Below the pieces are notes generated by a model. The model was not told the DNA's origin, ran no database searches, and worked only from the letters and a program-made list of their open reading frames with translations. Shown here piece by piece: positions 1 to 8,501 of a stretch of DNA of 8,501 nt (the stretch's first letter is position 1; each line of letters begins with the position of its first letter). Source of the DNA: Burkholderiales bacterium. GTDB taxonomy: Bacteria; Pseudomonadota; Gammaproteobacteria; Burkholderiales; Burkholderiaceae. The position numbers were made by a program, and so were the translations under genes. Where the stretch lies: contig CAHJWV010000225.1 of the NCBI GenBank assembly GCA_903643055.1, positions 1 to 8,501 of the forward strand, written 5' to 3'.

Positions 1-94
1 CGATCTCCCTGACCAAGTCCAGACCCGTGTGAACTTCTACAACCAGTTCACCGGCATCATTGGCGTGACACCTGGCGGCAACCTGTACTGCTGA
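1..94 (+). CDS. GH19-type chitinase, C-terminal end (partial)
   Basis: Only the last 30 codons are present, read from base 2 to the TGA at 92-94; the gene begins outside the window. The peptide ends in FTGIIGVTPGGNLYC, preceded by QTRVNFYNQ. This matches my memory of the C-terminus of family 19 glycoside hydrolases (chitinases), where an arginine-aromatic-tyrosine helix leads into an L/IGV-x-PG-x-NL-x-C tail whose cysteine forms a disulfide. Such enzymes are secreted and hydrolyse beta-1,4 N-acetylglucosamine linkages in chitin by an inverting mechanism. The catalytic residues lie upstream and cannot be checked. Support comes from a neighbour: a chitin-binding gene remnant lies downstream on the same strand. 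Two hairpins follow the stop, so transcription probably ends here. The family call rests on a short tail only. Confidence 0.68.
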   Translation, partial: DLPDQVQTRVNFYNQFTGIIGVTPGGNLYC

Positions 95-98
95 ACTT

Positions 99-141
99 GA
101 AACAGCGGCCCGCGCATCTTGATGCGCAGGCCGCTGGTTTC
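99..141 (+). terminator. Long GC-rich hairpin just after the chitinase stop
   Basis: The hairpin starts five bases after the TGA. Arms GAAACAGCGGCC and GGCCGCTGGTTTC pair with one bulged base, and inside them GCGCATC pairs with GATGCGC across a two-base loop, with one C/A mismatch between the two helices. The stem is very strong, but only three T residues follow within the 3' arm, so it is not a textbook intrinsic terminator. It may protect the mRNA 3' end or act together with the terminator at 222-260. Confidence 0.5.
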
Positions 142-221
142 GACGGGGCGCTCGCGGCCCTGTGCACACAGCAGCACAACATCCTGCAGATATCGCACCG
201 CGATAACGGATAAAGAAGTCG

Positions 222-260
222 AAAGGCCAGCAACTGGAAACGGTTGTTGGCCTTTTTGTT
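222..260 (+). terminator. Rho-independent terminator
   Basis: A 13-bp stem (222-234, AAAGGCCAGCAAC, with 243-255, GTTGTTGGCCTTT) is perfect apart from one G-T wobble. It closes an 8-base loop and runs directly into a T-rich tail (TTTTTGTT) on the + strand. This is the classic shape of an intrinsic terminator. It lies about 130 bp after the chitinase stop and probably ends that transcript. Confidence 0.82.
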
Positions 261-499
261 GATGAGGTGCCTGTCTCTTTTCCATGACACACCAAAAGGC
301 GAGGGTCACCGCCTCAGCGCCTTTCACGGCAGCTCGTTGAAGATCGTCATCCATGCCGTTCGACCCGATCACGTGTCAGTGGCGATCCGGTGCACTGGCA
401 TCGCCCAATCAGGCACTGTCCCGGCATTCCATGACGGATCGACCGATTTACCTTCTGCGCCGTCCACGCCGTTGTGCGTCTTGAGCTGATGCCTCTGGC
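261..499. other. Gap with no supportable gene
   Basis: I read all frames of this stretch between the terminator and the left end of the insertion-sequence remnant. Short open frames exist on both strands, but none has a recognisable motif, a ribosome binding site or a family match. In particular I see no trace of the N-terminal part of the chitin-binding gene that resumes at 1624. The stretch may be eroded flanking DNA. Confidence 0.5.
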
Positions 500-527
500 A
501 CTAATTTGCATTCACAGATATAGAAAT
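500..527 (+). repeat. Left terminal inverted repeat of IS630 remnant
   Basis: The repeat begins ACTAATTTGCATTCA and matches the complement of 1596-1623 at 19 of 28 positions, best across TTGC-A/G-TTCA. It overlaps the last codons of the ancestral transposase frame, whose stop is at 501-503. The ends are my estimate. Confidence 0.5.
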
Positions 528-1575
528 TATTCAACCGAACCCCGTCATTGATAGGGTTCTATGGGAGTTCGATCGAGCGTCACAAGCCCTTCAGTGAGTG
601 CAGCTTCGACGGAATCGAGATCTGCGAAGACATGATTGGCAAAGCAGCTTTGCGCACGGCCTTCCAGAGATGCTCGGCTGGGTTGAGTTCGGGCTGTAGG
701 GCGGCAGATAGATCAATCGCATGTTGGCTGGTGTCGCCAATTCACTGGACAGGTCCCAGCCGGCTTGGTCCATCACCATCACGATGAATTTGTCTGCATG
801 GCGTTGGGCGACCTCGGCCAAGAACAATGACATCGCCTGCGCGTTCACCCAGGGCAACACGAGGCTGTCCATCACACCGTCATGCGGGCTGACAGCGGAA
901 GGCATAGAGGTACTTGCGCTTCAGTTGAGCGCCCACCGCCGGGCGCGTGGGGTGTGGCGCCCAACGACGCACAGGCGTGCCGAGCAACCCGAATCTCGTC
1001 CCTCGTCCTGCAACATCAAGCGCACTGCGCGGCCCTGTTCAGCCTGGCGTGCGACCTCTTGGCGTACCTGGCGGCCGAGTTTTTTTAAAGGCGACCTGGG
1101 CTGCAACGTCAGCCTTGGGATGCCTGAGCCGAGGGGCCACCTTGCACCAACCATGACGGTCAAGCAGCCGGTAAATCGTCGATGGCGCTACCGCCTTGCC
1201 CACTTGCGCCTGGTAAGACTGTTGAATCTCGGCCACCGTCAGCATCCCGCCTGCTTGCGCGCGCTTGACGAACGGCGCCAGCAGATCCTGCTCTTGTTCT
1301 GCGCTGAGGTGCTGATGGTGTCTGCCGCCTCGACCTCGAATGTCAAAGACGGCATCACCCTCCTTGGCCCATCGCGAGTGCATCACATGCACTGTGGCTG
1401 TCGACCAGCCCAGCAACTGCCCAATATGAGCAGCCGAACTGCCCAGCGTGGCCCTGATCAGCACGCACTGAATGCGCTGGTACTCAGCGTGGCTATTGGC
1501 CTGCTTGAGCCGCTCTGCCAGACGCGTCACCGTCACCTTGTCACCAACGATCAGACTCTTCATCTTCGTCTCCAC
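501..1575 (-). pseudogene. IS630-family transposase, multiply frameshifted
   Basis: When frames are joined, the reading runs from a GTG at 1575 (or ATG at 1563) to a TAG at 501-503, about 358 codons and so full length for the family. The N-terminal half is intact: a helix-turn-helix (AAHIGQLLGWSTATVHVM, near residue 50) and a second winged-helix-like part ending in HPKADVAAQ. The catalytic half is split over frames: RFGLLGTPVRRWAPHP, then VMVMDQAGW (second Asp), LPPYSP, ELNPAEHLW (the Glu) and FANHVFADLDSVEAAL. Frame breaks lie near 1080-1086 (a T7 run), 996-1005, 891-902, 688-693, 648-652 and 555-563. A TGA at 531-533 replaces the Trp expected in TGFGWII. The usual DQAGWH reads DQAGWD. Several breaks are one-base losses in short runs. 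No functional protein can be made without many corrections. Confidence 0.85.
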
Positions 1576-1595
1576 GAAGCCCGTGGGACGGGATG

Positions 1596-1623
1596 ATATC
1601 TAATTTATTGAACGCAACTTGGT
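1596..1623 (-). repeat. Right terminal inverted repeat of IS630 remnant
   Basis: Read on the - strand it begins ACCAAGTTGCGTTCA, the partner of the repeat at 500-527. It lies about 20 bp upstream of the transposase start and touches the first codon of the chitin-binding gene remnant at 1624. The ends are my estimate. Confidence 0.5.
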
Positions 1624-2390
1624 ATGAGCTATCAATGGACAGTGAACGCGCCGAAACCTGCGCTCTATCGCTTCGATAACGCCCGTGTTGCGCAAACCAG
1701 CTTGAGCTTTGATGCACCAGCCGCCAACGCAAGCGTTCAAGTCTCGCTGCTAGTGAGTAACCCGGCGGGCACACACAGCGTCTCGATGAGCTTCGCTCAC
1801 AGGCCAGCCACGGCCTCCGCCTGGGTCGACCTGGGCGGGCTAACTCCGGTCCTGCGCACGCTCACCGCCGGCGACAAGATCTCGGTGCGCGCAGTGCTCA
1901 AAGACGGCCGCGACCAATACCTGCCGGCCACGCCGCTGAACATCACCACCAGCAATGCCGCGGCCAGTGCCTGGCCTCAGGCCTTGATGCAAGCCGTTAA
2001 TGCCCAGGCCGGCAGCGTGCGCATCAGCGTTCTCAATGGCAACACGGTGACGCCCGCACCAAGCGCGACGGCAATCGCATTTACGCAATAGGCAGCGCCA
2101 AGGTGGCGAATGCTTATCTGCAAGTGCAAGGCAGCGCGCCCATTACCGCCAGCTACACCATCAACGACACACGGGTCGGTGGCTACTGCGCCACGCTAAA
2201 GATCACCAACACGAGCGCGGCACCGATCACCTGGAGAGCCAGCCTGCCGATCGAAGGCCAGCTCACACAGGTGTGGAATGCGGTGTGGTCTTACAGCGGC
2301 AACACGCTGGCGCCTTCCGGCCCAGCCTGGGGCCTGACGCTTGCGGCAGGCGACAGCTTCACCCAAGCCGGCTTCTGCGCCGACCGATGA
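1624..2390 (+). pseudogene. GbpA/CBM2 chitin-binding protein, 5'-truncated and frameshifted
   Basis: The first frame (1624-2091) encodes 155 residues. WVDLGGLTPVLRTLTAGD and AWPQALMQAVNAQ resemble the second domain of GbpA-type chitin-binding proteins. It then loses frame. From about 2061 the next frame carries on the same domain (KRDGNRIYAIGSAKVANAYL) and passes into a CBM2 module: SYTIND, GGYCATLKITN, ITW, VWNAVWSYSG, PAW, and a final GFCADR, with the two cysteines placed for the usual disulfide. Adding one A to the AA at 2061-2062 restores a single 255-codon frame. The 5' part is missing: there is no signal peptide and no AA10 monooxygenase domain. The ATG at 1624 abuts the insertion-sequence end, has no Shine-Dalgarno sequence, and a TGA lies in frame at 1609. 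The intact ancestor was probably a secreted chitin-binding protein or lytic monooxygenase acting with the upstream chitinase; that role is inferred. Confidence 0.75.
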
Positions 2391-2442
2391 AGCTCGGCGC
2401 TGCTTGAGCGCGCAAGTGGCGTGACCCGCTAAGCCAAGAAAC

Positions 2443-2478
2443 AAAAAGGCACCTGCTCCAAGCAAGTGACCTTTCTTC
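2443..2478. terminator. Bidirectional terminator between CBM2 gene and purL
   Basis: The stem is AAAGG-CAC-TGCT with AGCA-GTG-CCTTT around a CCA loop, with one mismatch and one bulge. On the - strand it is followed by TTTTTGTTTC, a strong terminator for purL about 120 bp past its stop. On the + strand it is followed by TTTCTTC, a weaker tail for the chitin-binding gene remnant. The position between convergent genes fits a shared terminator. Confidence 0.7.
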
Positions 2479-2570
2479 ATTGATCACGGTGAGTCTGAGT
2501 GCAGGCCACGCCACCTTGTGTCAACGTGCGATGACCAGCCCTGCCCTGCAATTCCCGCCCGATGGATCCA

Positions 2571-2586
2571 CACCGGCAGGCCGGTG
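2571..2586 (-). other. Small hairpin just after purL stop
   Basis: CACCGG and CCGGTG pair around a CAGG loop, and outer GATCC/GGATC halves can extend the structure. It begins nine bases past the purL TGA (2595-2597, complement). There is no T tract, so it is more likely a 3'-end stabiliser than a terminator, or chance in GC-rich DNA. Confidence 0.3.
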
Positions 2587-2594
2587 CCTTCGGA

Positions 2595-6632
<4,038 letters not shown>

Positions 6633-6686
6633 GCTGGGGCTCGGCAAGTGGAGGCCCGACCCGCAGTGGGGTTGGCCGGTGGAAAC

Positions 6687-6720
6687 CCGGCATTTTACGG
6701 GCCGGGTGAGACAATGCCGG
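6687..6720. promoter_or_regulatory. Inverted repeat and -10-like box between purL and map
   Basis: CCGGCATT (6687-6694) and AATGCCGG (6713-6720) form a perfect 8-bp inverted repeat with an 18-base spacer, inside the divergent purL/map gap. On the - strand the left arm overlaps TAAAAT (complement of 6692-6697), one base from the -10 consensus and 60 bp upstream of the purL GTG, but I find no good -35 at normal spacing. The repeat could be an operator, an RNA hairpin in a leader, or chance. It does not resemble the gammaproteobacterial PurR box. Confidence 0.35.
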
Positions 6721-6799
6721 CTCAGGACCTTGCGGCGAAGACAGGCTTTGCGCAGTCGAGTCCGGGCGCGCTGCCGCCAGCCATAGAGATCATTCCGCC

Positions 6800-7621
6800 A
6801 TGACGATCACGATCAAAACCGCTTCCGATGTCGAAGGCATGCGCATCGCAGGCCGGCTCGCCTCCGAGGTGCTGGACATGCTGACCCCTCACGTCAAGGC
6901 CGGCATCACCACCGAAGCCCTCGATAAGCTCGCTCACGACCACATCGTGAATGTGCAGCAGGGCATCCCGGCGCCGCTGCACTACCAGCCGCCTGGCTAC
7001 ACGCCCTACCCCAAGTCGATCTGTACCTCGATCAACCACCAGGTCTGCCACGGTATTCCGAATGATCGGCCGCTGAAGAACGGCGACATCGTCAACATCG
7101 ACGTCACCGTCATCAAGGACGGCTGGCATGGCGACACCAGCCGCATGTTCGTCGTCGGTGAAGGCTCGATCGCAGCGAAGCGGCTGTGCTCGCTGACCTA
7201 TGAGGCGATGTGGAAGGGCATTGCCAGGGTCAAGCCGGGGGTTCGTCTGGGCGACATCGGCCACTCGATCCAGACCTTCGCCGAGAACGCCGGCTTCTCG
7301 GTCGTGCGCGAGTTCTGCGGGCATGGCATCGGCCGCAAGTTCCATGAAGAACCGCAGGTGCTTCATTACGGCCGCCCCGGCACACTCGACGAGTTGGTGC
7401 CGGGCATGGTCTTCACGATCGAGCCGATGCTCAACGCCGGCCGCCGCGACATCCGCGAAGCCGGCGATGGCTGGACCATCGTCACCAAAGACCGTTCGTT
7501 GTCAGCGCAGTGGGAACACACGGTCGTCGTCACTGAAACAGGCTACGAAGTGCTGACCGTGTCGGCCGGCAGCCCGCCGCCGCCGGCCTTCGTGACCGCC
7601 GCCACTGCAGCGGCGGCTTGA
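6800..7621 (+). CDS. map: Methionine aminopeptidase, type I
   Basis: This cytosolic metalloprotease removes the initiator methionine from new proteins whose second residue is small. The chain is 273 residues, close to the usual 260-270. All five metal ligands of the pita-bread fold are visible: Asp101 (NIDVTV), Asp112 (HGDTSRMF), His175 (GHGIG), Glu208 (FTIEPM) and Glu239 (QWEHTV). His84 (CHGIP) and His182 (KFHEEP) are the expected substrate-site histidines. It has no N-terminal zinc-finger extension, so it is a type Ia enzyme. The last 17 residues form a Ser/Pro/Ala-rich tail (SPPPPAF, then a run of Ala) beyond the conserved core. ATG 6800 has only a weak AGAGA 10 bases upstream. glnD follows after 44 bp on the same strand, so the two are probably co-transcribed; this pairing is common in betaproteobacteria. 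Confidence 0.97.
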   Translation: MTITIKTASDVEGMRIAGRLASEVLDMLTPHVKAGITTEALDKLAHDHIVNVQQGIPAPLHYQPPGYTPYPKSICTSINHQVCHGIPNDRPLKNGDIVNIDVTVIKDGWHGDTSRMFVVGEGSIAAKRLCSLTYEAMWKGIARVKPGVRLGDIGHSIQTFAENAGFSVVREFCGHGIGRKFHEEPQVLHYGRPGTLDELVPGMVFTIEPMLNAGRRDIREAGDGWTIVTKDRSLSAQWEHTVVVTETGYEVLTVSAGSPPPPAFVTAATAAAA

Positions 7622-7651
7622 GCCTTCTCTGAAACTTCGTCAAACCTGCTT

Positions 7652-7659
7652 GAGGGGAG
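7652..7659 (+). promoter_or_regulatory. Ribosome binding site of glnD
   Basis: GAGGGGAG lies six bases before ATG 7666 in the 44-bp map-glnD gap. It decides the glnD start and is the clearest Shine-Dalgarno sequence in the window. Confidence 0.75.
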
Positions 7660-7665
7660 CCGCCC

Positions 7666-8501
7666 ATGGCGGTCGGTGTTGACACCCTGCCGACGCCTGC
7701 GGGCGCGCGCAGCATCGGTGAGCAGCGAGCGCGCTTTCGCGAAGGCAAGGGCGCGCTGATTGCGCACTTTGCCGAATCGCGCGCTTCGGCGCCGGCCGCG
7801 TCGCGGCTGGTTCGCGCGCTGGCGCGGCATGCCGATGACATCCTCTGTGACCTCTGGCGCCATGCCGCGATGCCGCCCGGCGCCACGCTGGTGGCCGTCG
7901 GTGGCTACGGCCGCGGCGAGCTGTACCCGCATTCCGATGTCGATGTGCTGGTGTTGTTGCCGCCCGGCGATCAGCTCGCCACCGCACGCCTGGCCACGCC
8001 GGGCGCCGAGAACGATGCGCTGAAGTCGGCGATCGAAGGCTTCATCACTGCCTGCTGGGACATCGGACTGGAGATTGGCTCGAGCGTGCGCACCGTCGAT
8101 GAATGCATTGCCGAGAGCGAACGCGATGTCACGGTGCAGACGGCGCTGCTCGAGTCACGCTACCTCAGCGGCTCGAAGCGGGTGTTCAATGCATTTCGCC
8201 GCGCCAATGCGCAGGCGATGGACCCGAAAGCTTTTCTGCGTGCCAAGACGCTGGAGATGCGCCAGCGCCATCTGAAATACGAAGACACGCCTTACTCGCT
8301 GGAGCCGAATTGCAAGGAAAGCCCCGGCGGCCTGCGCGACCTGCAAATGCTGATCTGGGTGGCGCGCGCCGCGGGCCTCGGCCAGACCTGGACGGAGCTG
8401 GCCAACAAGGGCCTGATCAAGCCCTTCGAGAGCAAGCAGCTGCAGCGCAATGAAGGGCTGCTGCGGCTGATCCGCGCGCGGCTGCACCTGGTCGCCGGCC
8501 G
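7666..8501 (+). CDS. glnD: PII uridylyltransferase/uridylyl-removing enzyme, N-terminal part
   Basis: GlnD senses glutamine and adds or removes UMP on the PII proteins GlnB/GlnK, which sets glutamine synthetase activity and nitrogen gene expression. The frame is open from ATG 7666 to the window edge (278 codons, no stop), so only the nucleotidyltransferase domain and the start of the following helical region are seen. The nucleotidyltransferase signature GGYGRGELYPHSDVDVL lies at residues 79-95, with Asp91 and Asp93 as metal ligands. Further family blocks are WDIGLEIGSSVRT (131-143) and EPNCKESPGGLRDLQ (213-227). The uridylyl-removing HD domain and the two ACT domains of the usual chain of about 860 residues would lie to the right, outside the window. 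The start is set by the strong GAGGGGAG site. The gene follows map closely and probably shares its transcript. Confidence 0.95.
   Translation, partial: MAVGVDTLPTPAGARSIGEQRARFREGKGALIAHFAESRASAPAASRLVRALARHADDILCDLWRHAAMPPGATLVAVGGYGRGELYPHSDVDVLVLLPPGDQLATARLATPGAENDALKSAIEGFITACWDIGLEIGSSVRTVDECIAESERDVTVQTALLESRYLSGSKRVFNAFRRANAQAMDPKAFLRAKTLEMRQRHLKYEDTPYSLEPNCKESPGGLRDLQMLIWVARAAGLGQTWTELANKGLIKPFESKQLQRNEGLLRLIRARLHLVAG

Larger units (their letters stand above)
500..1623 (-). mobile_element. Decayed IS630-family insertion sequence
   Basis: This is an element of about 1.1 kb whose single gene, on the - strand, is an IS630-type DDE transposase. It is bounded by degenerate terminal inverted repeats that I aligned by eye (500-527 and the complement of 1596-1623, 19 of 28 positions equal, core TTGCRTTCA). 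IS630 elements belong to the Tc1/mariner superfamily and insert at TA. A TA occurs at the left edge (502-503), but its mirror on the right reads TG, so no clean target duplication is seen. The element lies directly against the broken chitin-binding gene. The transposase cannot be translated as one chain, so the copy is not autonomous. Exact ends are uncertain by a few bases. Confidence 0.75.

Noticed and set aside
37..372. Open frame of 111 codons on the - strand near the left edge
   Set aside because: It runs through both hairpins after the chitinase gene and into its coding end, and shows no family motif.
721..1596. Open frame of 291 codons on the + strand
   Set aside because: It lies opposite the transposase remnant; the - strand frames carry the IS630 motifs and this one carries none.
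502..1624. TA target-site duplication flanking the insertion sequence
   Set aside because: TA is present at 502-503, but the matching position on the right reads TG, and the TA at 1623-1624 does not sit symmetrically. I do not claim a duplication.
6722..7366. Open frame of 214 codons on the - strand opposite map
   Set aside because: It is antisense to map, whose metal ligands are all present, and lacks any motif.
7530..7987. Overlapping - strand open frames opposite the map end and glnD start
   Set aside because: They are mirrors of GC-rich coding sequence; the + strand carries the conserved GlnD blocks and a strong ribosome binding site.

Overview
The window looks like chromosomal DNA from a GC-rich betaproteobacterium. 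A Burkholderiales organism of the Leptothrix/Roseateles/Rubrivivax kind is my best guess. This rests on the long single-chain PurL, the map-glnD pair, the high GC content and the secreted polysaccharide-degradation genes. It is an inference from gene style, not from any search.

Layout: (1) Bases 1-94 are the last 30 codons of a secreted family-19-type chitinase on the + strand, followed by two hairpins, the second a classic intrinsic terminator (222-260). (2) Bases about 261-499 hold no gene I can support. (3) Bases about 500-1623 are a decayed IS630-family insertion sequence. Its transposase reads on the - strand and is broken by at least six frame disruptions and one nonsense codon; degenerate terminal repeats are still visible. 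(4) Bases 1624-2390 (+) are the 3' part of a chitin-binding protein with a GbpA-type second domain followed by a CBM2 module. It starts exactly where the insertion sequence ends and carries a one-base frameshift near 2061. (5) A bidirectional terminator at about 2443-2478 separates it from the convergent purL. (6) purL (- strand, about 4 kb) is intact. (7) A 150-170 bp divergent intergenic region lies between purL and map. (8) map (+) is intact. (9) glnD (+) runs off the right edge.

The window therefore joins two worlds. On the left is a chitin-degradation cluster: a chitinase plus what was probably an accessory chitin-binding or lytic-monooxygenase-like protein, now crippled by a transposon and a frameshift. 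On the right is conserved housekeeping: purine synthesis (purL), N-terminal methionine removal (map) and nitrogen signalling through PII (glnD). I see no new defence, mobile or regulatory system. The most interesting points are the erosion of the chitin-binding gene, the state of the insertion sequence and the hairpins around these genes.
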